From contig NZ_CP051204.2 of the NCBI RefSeq assembly GCF_012516375.2, positions 5,332,001 to 5,396,000 on the forward strand: a DNA stretch of 64,000 nucleotides. The letters run 5' to 3'. The notes below the pieces were generated by a model. That model did no database searches, was not told the DNA's origin, and saw only the letters and a program-made list of their open reading frames with translations. This DNA is from Chitinophaga oryzae (GTDB lineage Bacteria; Bacteroidota; Bacteroidia; Chitinophagales; Chitinophagaceae). Shown one piece after another: positions 53,690-62,389 of this stretch. Position 1 is the first letter of the stretch; each line of letters opens with the position of its first letter. Made by a program: the position numbers and the translations under genes.

Positions 53690-54883
53690 TTATTTGTTGA
53701 GCACTATCAGTTTGCGCCCTTCTACTCTAAAGTCGACTTCTGTTCGTTTTAAAATATCCAGCAGGTCGGTCAAGGCAATTTGTCTGCTCAGTTCCCCGAT
53801 AAACCGGGTATGAGGAATGCCGTTTTCGTATATAACTTCAATATCATACCATCGTTCCAGCTGTCGCATGACCTCCTCGAGGTCTGCGCCGTCAAAGTTG
53901 AACAAGCCATTTTTCCAGGCTAATATTTTATCGGTCGGTTGGTTGACCGCGACGGTGATCTGTTGGCCGGCTATCTGCGCCTGTTGGCCCGGCGTCAGGA
54001 CTACGGCTTTTTTATAATCTGTTGATGGCACTCCTACCCTTACGCCTCCGTTGAGCAGCGTGGTACGGATGGCCTGTTCATTTTCGTAGGCGTTGATATT
54101 AAAGGAAGTGCCCAGTACTTCTATGTCTGCTTTGTCTTTTACCTGTACGATGAATGGTTTGCCGGCATTTTTCACCACATCGAAATAGGCTTCGCCGGTC
54201 ACCTCCACCCTTCTTTCGTTGCCGGTGAAACTGGTGGGATACCTGAGGGAGCTGGCTGCGTTCAGCCATACGTTGGTACCGTCCGGCAGCGTCACGCGGA
54301 ACTGCCTGCCTTTGGGCGTCGTCATTTTATTGTACTGCATGGCTGCGGTGCCGGCCACGGTCGGGTCATACACCAGCTGCCCATCCGCCATGACGATGGA
54401 GGCGCCGCTTTGTTTGGCCACGACACCGTTGTTCAGGCTGTCGAGCACTACCTGGCGGCCATCCGACAGGGTGAGAATGGCGCCCTGCTTCCCGGGTTCG
54501 ATGATCGCCGGTGCGGCCGCTACGAACGTGGCAGGCTGACGGTAGGCATACCGGTAGTAAGTACCTCCTGCCAGCAGCAATACCGCCGCAGCTGCTGCCC
54601 AGCCCCACTTCCGGAGCGGGGAAAGCGTGCGTGCAGGCGTAACTGTTTCCCTGAACGCAGGTATCTGCTCGCTGATCCTGGCGCTGATCCGGGCTGAATT
54701 ATACGCATAGTATTGTTGCAGGTGGCGTGTCAGCTGCTCCGGGCTGGTCATCTCCGTAAAGAGCGCACGATTGCTGTCGGCAGCATTGATCCACGCTTCC
54801 AGCGCCTTTTCTTCGTTGGCGTCCAGGCTATCATCCAGGTATTTACCGATTAATCCCGCTATGTATTGATTCTTGTCAGTCAT
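53690..54883 (-). CDS. FecR-family anti-sigma factor
   Basis: 397 residues. Cytoplasmic N-terminal domain 1-85 (KYLDDSLDANEEKALEAWIN), transmembrane helix ~92-112 (WGWAAAAAVLLLAGGTYYRY), FecR domain ~180-280 (KGRQFRVTLPDGTNVWLNAA, ADIEVLGTSFNINAY) and a C-terminal STN-like domain ~325-397 (FNFDGADLEEVMRQLERWYD). Longer between the helix and FecR core than the other two FecR proteins here, as is common in SusCD-linked members. It lies 57 bases after the sigma gene and 175 before SusC. Confidence 0.94.
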   Translation of the reverse strand: MTDKNQYIAGLIGKYLDDSLDANEEKALEAWINAADSNRALFTEMTSPEQLTRHLQQYYAYNSARISARISEQIPAFRETVTPARTLSPLRKWGWAAAAAVLLLAGGTYYRYAYRQPATFVAAAPAIIEPGKQGAILTLSDGRQVVLDSLNNGVVAKQSGASIVMADGQLVYDPTVAGTAAMQYNKMTTPKGRQFRVTLPDGTNVWLNAASSLRYPTSFTGNERRVEVTGEAYFDVVKNAGKPFIVQVKDKADIEVLGTSFNINAYENEQAIRTTLLNGGVRVGVPSTDYKKAVVLTPGQQAQIAGQQITVAVNQPTDKILAWKNGLFNFDGADLEEVMRQLERWYDIEVIYENGIPHTRFIGELSRQIALTDLLDILKRTEVDFRVEGRKLIVLNK

Positions 54884-54940
54884 GCTATACTACTAAAACA
54901 ACTCAACCGGTCTTTTATACCGGTGCGAATTCAATTTTTT

Positions 54941-55570
54941 TTATGAATTCAGCCATTTGAGGGTCAAATAGAGCATGGGTAAGGAAAGTAACTTATTTTT
55001 AAGGATGGCCGTCCGCAATAATGCGACGCCTTTGGCTTTCTGGTTCAGCACCGTCTGGTAAGCCATATTCAGCTCTTCTGCTATTTCCGGCGCGCTTTTG
55101 CCTTCTATGATGGCCAGGCGCACCACCTGCCGGCATTGGAAAGGGAGTTTCTCTATTTCGCCGGAGATAAACTGCAGGACTTCCGTTTTGATATAGGCAT
55201 TCTCTGCATCTACAGAAAACCGTTCGGCCCCTCTTTCGATCGAATGATGGACATCATCGTGTCTTTTCCGGGCCTTCAGGTAATTTAAAGCCGCATTTTT
55301 TGCGGCGGTGAACAAAAAAGATTTCAGCTGGCCTAACGAAGGGAAATGTTCCTTCCGTTGAAAAGCATGAATAAAACATTCGCTGGCGATATCTTCCGCC
55401 GCCAGGGTGTCGCCGGTCAGCTGCTCTGCAAAAAAACAGAGCGGCCGTTGAAACAGCGCATACACCTGGTGCAATGCCTTGCGTTCTCCCTGCTGAAAGA
55501 AATATATCAGCTCCGTTTCCCCATATGCTTCGATGGTCGACAATTCGTTGTTATTCAATTGGAGGCACAA
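54941..55570 (-). CDS. ECF RNA polymerase sigma factor, non-ATG start
   Basis: About 209 residues. Region 2 ~30-100 (LAAEDIASECFIHAFQRKEH, QLKSFLFTAAKNAALNYLKA) and region 4 ~140-190 (IEKLPFQCRQVVRLAIIEGK, APEIAEELNMAYQTVLNQKA). The frame opens at TTG 55570 and contains no ATG before region 2, so the start must be TTG or another alternative codon; the second in-frame TTG (55558) is also possible. It drives the FecR-SusC-SusD operon downstream. Confidence 0.88.
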   Translation of the reverse strand: MCLQLNNNELSTIEAYGETELIYFFQQGERKALHQVYALFQRPLCFFAEQLTGDTLAAEDIASECFIHAFQRKEHFPSLGQLKSFLFTAAKNAALNYLKARKRHDDVHHSIERGAERFSVDAENAYIKTEVLQFISGEIEKLPFQCRQVVRLAIIEGKSAPEIAEELNMAYQTVLNQKAKGVALLRTAILKNKLLSLPMLYLTLKWLNS

Positions 55571-55874
55571 ACTAGGGCAAAAATTTCAAAAATTAGCCAT
55601 TTTTTTAAAGATTTTACCTGAGAGGGAGGCCTTAGCTACTTTGGAAGAACGGAACCCGACTATTTTGAATTCAAACTGTTACCGCGCGGCCGATAATATT
55701 TTACAGGTCATTTCCGTGGTTTTGTCTTTTGCAAAGTCCGACCGGTTGGATAACCAGACAGATGCCGGTAAAAGTTTTAGCGACCGGAGCCGGCTCACGG
55801 GCCTCACAGGATGAAAGCGGATTGTGTTATATTGCAGGGGACCAGCATTTCCTCAACGCTAACCTATCATCCTC
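55571..55874 (+). other. 304-base divergent intergenic region
   Basis: Separates the ECF sigma gene (minus) from the alpha/beta hydrolase (plus) and must hold both promoters. The sigma-proximal part is A/T-rich. I found no exact TAnnTTTG at useful distance, no hairpin and no supported ORF. Confidence 0.5.
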
Positions 55875-56840
55875 ATGAAGAAGCTATGCTGTATTCTTTT
55901 TAGCCTGGCGACGCTCCATGCAACATATGCGCAGTCGCAGCAACTAAGTTACTACGATACCCTTACGCTGGGTGGCTTACAACAGGTCATCGCCGTAAAT
56001 GGCAACCCCAACGGACCGGTACTGCTGTTTCTCCATGGCGGCCCCGGCGAATCCCGCATCCCCGAAATGGAGAAAGTTACCGGGCTGCTGAGGGAGAAAT
56101 TTTGTGTTGTGATGTGGGACCAACGGGAAACAGGGTTAACATTGCAATTAAATGCTTCTCCGGTCCCTCCTTCGCTTCCTGTAGTGGCCGAAGACGCCTA
56201 CAGCCTTGTGGAGCAACTGAAGAAGAAGTTCAATAAAAATAAGATTTACCTGCTGGGCGAGTCCTGGGGATGCCTCGTTGGGTTCAGACTGGCAGCGGAC
56301 CACCCGGAGTCAATTGCCGCGCTGATGGTAGTCTGTCCGGTAGTAGACCAGCAACGCAGCGAGCGCCATGCGCTGGATACGATAAAAGCATGGGCAACGG
56401 CCAACAACAACCAAACAGCATTAGCTGAACTAAGCGGTGTTGCCGTGCCGTTTAAGCATCCGGACGATCTGTATTATGCGAGAAAGTGGATGAACCAGTT
56501 ATCCGGAAGGCCATTCCCTGAAAAGGATTCCATACGAATAAAAGCATATCTCCGGGAGTGGAACAAAACGTGGATGAAGCCCTGGAATGAGGCCACAGCA
56601 GTGCCGCTGTCCAAATCTGTCAAAAAACTGAAGATGCCTGTTTACTTTTTTCTCGGTGGCAAAGATCTTCAGACAAATGCCGTATACTCCAAAGCCTACT
56701 TCAATAAACTAAAGGCCCCTGAAAAGAAAGTATACTGGTTTAAAAATGACGGGCATCTGCTGATGTACACCTCAGCAGCGGAGGTCCAGAAGATAATTCT
56801 GAATGAGGTGCTGCCGGATGTGTTTCGATTCCGGCGGTAA
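55875..56840 (+). CDS. Secreted alpha/beta hydrolase, proline-iminopeptidase-like
   Basis: 321 residues with a signal peptide (CCILFSLATLHATYAQ). Alpha/beta-hydrolase fold: oxyanion motif LFLHGGPGESR, 'VVMWDQRETG' after it, nucleophile elbow LLGESWGCLVG (Ser ~132), acid probably in FLGGKDLQTN and catalytic His in KNDGHLLMY near residue 298. HGGPG and WDQR are typical of the S33 prolyl aminopeptidase group. Periplasmic; substrate not defined. It ends 1 base before the convergent LytTR gene. Confidence 0.9.
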   Translation: MKKLCCILFSLATLHATYAQSQQLSYYDTLTLGGLQQVIAVNGNPNGPVLLFLHGGPGESRIPEMEKVTGLLREKFCVVMWDQRETGLTLQLNASPVPPSLPVVAEDAYSLVEQLKKKFNKNKIYLLGESWGCLVGFRLAADHPESIAALMVVCPVVDQQRSERHALDTIKAWATANNNQTALAELSGVAVPFKHPDDLYYARKWMNQLSGRPFPEKDSIRIKAYLREWNKTWMKPWNEATAVPLSKSVKKLKMPVYFFLGGKDLQTNAVYSKAYFNKLKAPEKKVYWFKNDGHLLMYTSAAEVQKIILNEVLPDVFRFRR

Positions 56841-56841
56841 A

Positions 56842-57564
56842 TTACCTCCGTACGATCTTCTTTATTACAAATTTATTAAAAAAGAATTCCCTGTAGATAC
56901 TACCTATTGGGATTTCGTTGGTACCGATGTACACCGTGTTATTATCCACAGAGCCGATATGCTTTACATTGATAACATAGGATTTGCTTACCCTCACGAA
57001 CATCTCTTTGGGTAACTGATCGTAGATCGTCTTGATGTTCATCGCCGTAATTACTTTCTGATGCTCCGTGTGCATCACCACGTAATCTTTTAACCCCTGG
57101 ATAAAAAGTATGTTGTTGAAATAGATTTTAAAAATCCGCCGGTCAGCTTTCACAAAGAAGTAATCGTCTGCTACCTGTTCGATATTGTTATTAGCGTAAT
57201 CCGCCTTCAGCAACCTCGAGTAGGTGTGCGCTTTTTCAACGGCCTTCTGAAACCGTGCTAATTTTACGGGTTTTATCAGGTAATCAATGGCATCTACCTC
57301 ATAGCTGTCGGTGGCAAATTCGGCATAGGCTGTCGTAAAAATCACCAGGGTTTCCTTCTGAATTGTACGCGCAAATTCAATTCCGTTAATTCCCGGCATC
57401 TGGATGTCCAGGAAAATCAATTCGACAACATTGTTTTCTATAAAACCGGCGGCCGTTTCCGGACTGTTGAACGAACCGGTTAAAGTTAAACCGTCGGTTT
57501 GGTCAATCAACATCGCGATGGCTTCCCTTGCCAATGGTTCATCATCGATAATAATACAGTTCAT
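56842..57564 (-). CDS. LytTR-family response regulator
   Basis: 240 residues. Receiver with D7/D8 acidic pair, phospho-acceptor D53 in LIFLDIQMPGINGIEFA and Lys in YLIKPVKLARFQKA; LytTR DNA-binding domain in the last ~100 residues (FFVKADRRIFKIYFNNILFI, MFVRVSKSYVINVKHIGSVD). It lies 43 bases after the cognate kinase gene. It probably regulates the divergent TonB-receptor/DUF4249 operon, by position. Confidence 0.92.
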   Translation of the reverse strand: MNCIIIDDEPLAREAIAMLIDQTDGLTLTGSFNSPETAAGFIENNVVELIFLDIQMPGINGIEFARTIQKETLVIFTTAYAEFATDSYEVDAIDYLIKPVKLARFQKAVEKAHTYSRLLKADYANNNIEQVADDYFFVKADRRIFKIYFNNILFIQGLKDYVVMHTEHQKVITAMNIKTIYDQLPKEMFVRVSKSYVINVKHIGSVDNNTVYIGTNEIPIGSIYREFFFNKFVIKKIVRR

Positions 57565-57607
57565 GATATATACGATTTACGGATAACTCCGGGCCCGGCG
57601 TACCGGG

Positions 57608-58615
57608 TCATAGCTTTATGGTTAAAGTTACGCAATACCTTTCGGAGCCGTCTTCGATATCCAGCGTATGCTGTGCCGGGAATAAAAGTTCCAGTCTCCG
57701 CCTGACATTTACCAACCCCAGCCCGCCCGTATTACTACCGGATTTAAGCACAGGCTTGGAATTGATGCACTTAAAGAAAAGCTCATCGTTCCTGACATCG
57801 AAATAGAGGTTTACATACGAGGCTTTTGTTGCATCATTGTTATGCTTCACCGCATTTTCCACAAACGAAATAAACAACAACGGAGGAATCTGCACGCCGC
57901 TCAGATTCCCTTCTTTTGAAACCAGGAAGTCGAAGCTATCCCGCCTTACTTTCTCCAAATTCAAAAAATCTTCCAGGAAATGAATATCCGAAGTCAGCAA
58001 CACCTTGTCTCTTGCACTGTCATAAAGCTGATAGCGAAGCAGGTCGCTCAGCTTCATTAAAACCTGCGACGCCTTCTCCGGGTCCGTCTTCGTCAGCACG
58101 TTGGCGTTGTTTAGCATGTTAAACAGAAAATGCGGATTGATCTGGTTTTTTAACTGCTCCAGCTCCGCATAAGCCTTCGACTGTTCCAGCTCATAGATCA
58201 CCTGCTTGTCCATCATTCCTTTCTGGAACAGTTTTATAGAAGAGGAAGCCGCCAGCAGCAACGCGGTAAGGAAGGAAAAGAGCGGGATGTTCAGCCCGTT
58301 TTCCCTGTTAAATGGATTGAAAAAATACCCACAGACAGCCACTACAGCAACGATGCCGAGAACAGACAGGCAGTATGCTATATTCCTGTTCCGGAACAAC
58401 AGTTTGGGCACCAGCACATACATATTAACATAAAACAATATAATAAAATATACAAATACTGCTATCGGGTCGGAAATCACGGAAGCGCTGTTGTACAGCA
58501 CGGCGCCTATAAAAACAATGAACAGCAGATGCCGGAATATCCTGTGTTCAGGAGAAATCAGGAAACGAAAAAGCACGTTCTCACTCGCAAGCTGCTGACG
58601 GTTAAAATCACTCAT
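57608..58615 (-). CDS. LytS/YehU-type sensor histidine kinase
   Basis: 335 residues from ATG 58615; the frame opens at 58645 but a -7 motif at 58634-58641 would place transcription start after that codon. Four membrane helices in residues ~25-130 of the long form, a short coiled segment (ELEQSKAYAELEQLKNQ), His_kinase motif INPHFLFNMLNN (His ~162) and GHKL ATPase (FVENAVKHNND, GGLGLVNVRRRLELLF). First gene of the operon with the LytTR regulator. Confidence 0.93.
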   Translation of the reverse strand: MSDFNRQQLASENVLFRFLISPEHRIFRHLLFIVFIGAVLYNSASVISDPIAVFVYFIILFYVNMYVLVPKLLFRNRNIAYCLSVLGIVAVVAVCGYFFNPFNRENGLNIPLFSFLTALLLAASSSIKLFQKGMMDKQVIYELEQSKAYAELEQLKNQINPHFLFNMLNNANVLTKTDPEKASQVLMKLSDLLRYQLYDSARDKVLLTSDIHFLEDFLNLEKVRRDSFDFLVSKEGNLSGVQIPPLLFISFVENAVKHNNDATKASYVNLYFDVRNDELFFKCINSKPVLKSGSNTGGLGLVNVRRRLELLFPAQHTLDIEDGSERYCVTLTIKL

Positions 58616-58633
58616 TGACCAAATTGTATGGAA

Positions 58634-58641
58634 CAAATTTA
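58634..58641 (-). promoter_or_regulatory. Bacteroidota -7 element (TAAATTTG)
   Basis: Exact TAnnTTTG on the minus strand, 18 bases before ATG 58615. It favours 58615 as the start of the kinase over 58645, which lies upstream of the element. Confidence 0.45.
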
Positions 58642-58813
58642 ACATTTAATGCTATGTCCAACCCGCTTTTATACGAAAGTGCCTGCTTTTTATACTAAAG
58701 CAGGAGCAGATAAAACGCGTACAACAACAATCTGTTTGGTACAGTCCCGGCATCTTTTGCTATAAAAGCCACCGTCTTTGGTATAATTAAAAAAAGACGG
58801 TAATCCAAAGAAA

Positions 58814-58821
58814 TAGTTTTG
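58814..58821 (+). promoter_or_regulatory. Bacteroidota -7 element (TAGTTTTG)
   Basis: Exact TAnnTTTG 37 bases before the TonB-receptor ATG, implying a leader of about 30 bases. No TTTG at standard -33 spacing, which would suit activator-dependent expression, for example by the divergent LytTR system. Confidence 0.5.
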
Positions 58822-58858
58822 TATCCAATTTACAACTGTTAAATCGACTTTTTAAAAG

Positions 58859-61231
58859 ATGAGATACAAGATCCTTTATACCCTGCTGTTTACAACCATT
58901 TCATTTGGGGCGTATTCACAGGAGAAAGTCACACTGAGTGGAACGATCACCATGAAAGCCAATACCGAAACGGTCATCGGGGCAAGCATTTTCATTCCGG
59001 AAGCAAAAGTTTCAGCCATTAGCAATGCGTATGGATTCTATGCGGTCACGGTGCCCAAAGGAGAATACACCATCGTCATCAGCTGTATAGGATTTGAGAG
59101 CATAGAGGAGCCCATCTCCCTGAAACAAAACACCAGGAGAAATTTTTCGATGTCCGAAAAAAGCAAAACGCTGGATGAAGTAGTGATAAGGCATAATAAA
59201 GCAGCCAGCAACATCCGGACGCCTGAAATGAGCGTCAACAAGCTCTCTATCTCCACCATCAAAAAGATGCCGGCGGTGATGGGAGAGGTCGATATCCTGA
59301 AAGCGATCCTGCAGCTACCGGGGGTATCCACTTCGCAGGAAGGCGCAACAGGCTTTAACGTCAGGGGTGGCTCGGTCGATGGCAACCTGATACTGCTGGA
59401 CGAAGCCGTTGTTTACAACACCTCCCACCTGTTCGGTTTCTTCTCTGTTTTTAACGCAGATGTGATCAAAGTCATGAAACTGTATAAAGGCGGCATACCG
59501 GCTACGTTCGGCGGACGCACCTCTTCTGTCCTGGATATTTACCAGAAAGAGGGGAACAACCAGGAATACCACCTAACGGGCGGAATCGGGGCTATTTCAA
59601 GCAGACTGCTGGCAGAAGGCCCCATCGTAAAAGACAAAAGCTCGTTCGTGATCGCCGGGCGTACTTCTTATGCGCATCTGTTGATGAAGCTGGCAGACAA
59701 CCCCAATTCAGTTTCCTTTTACGACCTGAATGCCAAACTGAACTATACACTCAACGACAACAACAGGATCTTCCTTTCAGCCTATTTCGGCAAGGATAAA
59801 ATGGATTTCAGCAATTTCTTCAACAACACTTATGGAAACGCCTTTTTTAATCTCCGCTGGAACCATATCTTCTCCGAGAAACGCTTCTCCAACGCCTCGT
59901 TTATTTACAGTAAGTACGATTACGGCCTGAAGATAAAATATGTGGGCATTGACTGGGCTTCGGATATCCGCAATTATAACTTCAAGTATAATTTTAACCA
60001 TCACCTGTCTGATAAGCTGGTGCTGAATTATGGACTCAACTCCATCTACTATCAATTCAATCCGGGCACCATAAAACCGATGGACGAAAAATCGCCCATC
60101 AATGCCGACCAGATTGAAAAAAAGTATGCCTGGGAAAATGCACTGTACATCAGCGCCGAACAAAAGATCACAGATAAAATATCCCTGAACTACGGACTGC
60201 GGTACAGCTACTTCCAACGGCTGGGAGAACAACAGGTGAACAATTATGCCCATAACCAGGCAGTAATTTTCAACCCGCAGCTGCAAATTTATGAGGAAGG
60301 AACGCCCATGAGCACAACGTATTATGGCAAAAACAAAAAGATCATCGATTTTGGGAACTTAGAGCCTCGCCTGGCAGTCTCCTATTCCATCAATGACGAT
60401 CAATCCCTTAAAGCGAGTTATAACCGGATGAGCCAGTATATTCATTTAATTTCCAACACGGCCTCCGTCTCCCCGCTCGATATCTGGGCGCCAAGCGACC
60501 AATACCTGCAACCTGAAATCCTTGACCAGGTTGCATTGGGCTATTTCAGGAATTTCAGCCAGGGAAGATATTCCCTGGAAACAGAGGTCTTTTACAAGAA
60601 GATCAAAAACAAAGCAGATTATATCGACGGCGCCGAATTGATTGCCCACAAAGCCATAGAACAGGTACTGCTCAACGGGGAGGCAAGGGCTTACGGACTG
60701 GAGTTAATGCTGAAGAAGAATACCGGCAAACTGACAGGCTGGCTCTCTTACACCCTTTCCAGGGCAGAGCAGCGCACCCCGGGCAGAAATGCCACAGAAC
60801 CCGGCATTAACAACGGCCAATGGTATCGCGCCAATTACGATAAAACACATAATCTCTCCCTTACCGGCGCTTATCAGCTGACGAAAAAATGGAGCTTTGG
60901 CGGCGCTTTTACCTACCAAACGGGCAAAGCAGCCACCTACCCCATCGGCAAATACGAGTATCAGGGCATTACGATTGCGAACTACGGAGAGCGGAACATC
61001 AATTCGCTTCCGGCTTACCATCATTTGGATGTATCGGCCACCTTCACCCCGAAGCCGTACAGCAAAAAAAGATGGAAAGGCGAATGGGTGTTCAGCATTT
61101 ATAATGTGTATGCAAGAAACAACGCCGCCTCCCTGATGTTCGAGCAAAACAGGGAAACGGGGCTGAGCGAAGCGAAAAGGATATCCATTTTCGGTATCAT
61201 TCCGGGAGTGACCTACAATTTCAAATTTTAA
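58859..61231 (+). CDS. TonB-dependent outer-membrane receptor with carboxypeptidase-like N-domain
   Basis: 790 residues. Signal peptide (LLFTTISFGAYSQ), carboxypeptidase-regulatory-like domain ~23-105 (LSGTITMKANTETVIGASIF), plug ~120-230 (GEVDILKAILQLPGVSTSQE, GFNVRGGSVDGNLILLDEAV), barrel ending IFGIIPGVTYNFKF. Shorter than SusC and without the SusC linker, it belongs to the receptor group paired with DUF4249 lipoproteins. The DUF4249 gene follows after 16 bases. Substrate unknown. Confidence 0.94.
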   Translation: MRYKILYTLLFTTISFGAYSQEKVTLSGTITMKANTETVIGASIFIPEAKVSAISNAYGFYAVTVPKGEYTIVISCIGFESIEEPISLKQNTRRNFSMSEKSKTLDEVVIRHNKAASNIRTPEMSVNKLSISTIKKMPAVMGEVDILKAILQLPGVSTSQEGATGFNVRGGSVDGNLILLDEAVVYNTSHLFGFFSVFNADVIKVMKLYKGGIPATFGGRTSSVLDIYQKEGNNQEYHLTGGIGAISSRLLAEGPIVKDKSSFVIAGRTSYAHLLMKLADNPNSVSFYDLNAKLNYTLNDNNRIFLSAYFGKDKMDFSNFFNNTYGNAFFNLRWNHIFSEKRFSNASFIYSKYDYGLKIKYVGIDWASDIRNYNFKYNFNHHLSDKLVLNYGLNSIYYQFNPGTIKPMDEKSPINADQIEKKYAWENALYISAEQKITDKISLNYGLRYSYFQRLGEQQVNNYAHNQAVIFNPQLQIYEEGTPMSTTYYGKNKKIIDFGNLEPRLAVSYSINDDQSLKASYNRMSQYIHLISNTASVSPLDIWAPSDQYLQPEILDQVALGYFRNFSQGRYSLETEVFYKKIKNKADYIDGAELIAHKAIEQVLLNGEARAYGLELMLKKNTGKLTGWLSYTLSRAEQRTPGRNATEPGINNGQWYRANYDKTHNLSLTGAYQLTKKWSFGGAFTYQTGKAATYPIGKYEYQGITIANYGERNINSLPAYHHLDVSATFTPKPYSKKRWKGEWVFSIYNVYARNNAASLMFEQNRETGLSEAKRISIFGIIPGVTYNFKF

Positions 61232-61247
61232 TGCCAACAATATAAAA

Positions 61248-62072
61248 ATGAAAAACATACTGACATACCTGATAATCTCATGCAGTCTTCTCCTGCTGTC
61301 CTGCACAAAAGTGGTGGACGTGCCACTGGACACAGCAGCACCGAAACTGGTGATCGATGCATCGATCGACTGGGTAAAGGGCACAACAGGCAGAGAGCAG
61401 AAAATCAAGCTCTCCACCACTACAGGATATTACAATACGCAATTCCCAACAGTGTCGGGAGCAGATATCGTTATCACCAATTCAGCCAATACAGTTTTTC
61501 ACTTTGCAGAAATTGCCGGCACGGGCGAATATAGCTGCTCCGACTTCCATCCGGTGATCGGGGAAACATATACTTTAAAAGTTATCCTAAATGGCGAAGT
61601 CTATGCCGCCACCGAAACCTGCATCGGTGTGCCGGACATTCAGAATAACATCGTACAGAATAATTCCGGCGGGTTCGGGGGCGATGAAATAGAGATCACC
61701 TACTACTACCAGGACAACGGCAATGAGGAAAATTACTACCTGCACCGCATCCTGTCACCTGTATCCGTGTTTCCGGACTACAAACCCCAGGATGACGCGA
61801 ACGGCCAGGGGAAACTGCTACAGGAATATTTTTCCGATGAAGACCTGAAAGCCGGAGATAAAATCAACATCAGGCTGTACGGCATCTCCAGGAGATATTA
61901 TGACTATTTCAGAAAGTTGCTGACCGCAGCCGGGGCAGGCAACGGCCCGTTTCAAACAACGCCTGGCCAGGTGAGAGGAAATATCGTCAACCAGACCCAT
62001 TTTGACAACTTCGCCTATGGATATTTCAGATTATCGGAAGTGGCGGTGAAAGAGTATACGATACAAGAATGA
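61248..62072 (+). CDS. DUF4249-family lipoprotein
   Basis: 274 residues with a lipoprotein signal (CSLLLLSC, Cys ~19). Beta-sandwich-like character: KLVIDASIDW near the start, 'GADIVITNSANTVFHFAEI', 'YTLKVILNGEVYAATETCIG', then a C-terminal domain ending in FRLSEVAVKEYTIQE. DUF4249 proteins are encoded beside TonB receptors and presumed to be their surface partners. Operon with the receptor 16 bases upstream. Confidence 0.9.
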   Translation: MKNILTYLIISCSLLLLSCTKVVDVPLDTAAPKLVIDASIDWVKGTTGREQKIKLSTTTGYYNTQFPTVSGADIVITNSANTVFHFAEIAGTGEYSCSDFHPVIGETYTLKVILNGEVYAATETCIGVPDIQNNIVQNNSGGFGGDEIEITYYYQDNGNEENYYLHRILSPVSVFPDYKPQDDANGQGKLLQEYFSDEDLKAGDKINIRLYGISRRYYDYFRKLLTAAGAGNGPFQTTPGQVRGNIVNQTHFDNFAYGYFRLSEVAVKEYTIQE

Positions 62073-62124
62073 ACCGAGGCACAGCCATCGCATATATTAT
62101 CCACCATCCATTAAAGTACGGGAT

Positions 62125-62352
62125 ATGAACGAATTAACCCGGGAAGTATTAATATTCAGCACCAATGTTAACACAGTCAAAGCCGTCAGGAAGCTGGCGC
62201 CGTTATTCAACGGACACCAGCTGATTTCCAAATGGAGTTTTGACCTGGAGGACTGCGATAAAATTCTACGGATAGAAGCCGCCGCCAGAATCCCGGACGA
62301 AATTATCAACATATTGCGAAGCAAGGGCTTCAATGGTAAAGAACTTAGCTGA
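62125..62352 (+). CDS. Small HMA-like (ferredoxin-fold) hypothetical protein
   Basis: 75 residues: VLIFSTNVNTVKAVRKLAPL followed by ISKWSFDLEDCDKILRIEA and IPDEIINILRSKGF, a beta-alpha-beta-beta-alpha order like heavy-metal-associated domains but without the CxxC metal motif. Similar small proteins occur in many Bacteroidota; function unknown. It lies 52 bases after the DUF4249 gene and converges with the TonB receptor at the window's right edge. Confidence 0.72.
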   Translation: MNELTREVLIFSTNVNTVKAVRKLAPLFNGHQLISKWSFDLEDCDKILRIEAAARIPDEIINILRSKGFNGKELS

Positions 62353-62389
62353 CGAGGCAATGACTATGCCCCGCAGCGGGACCGGGATA

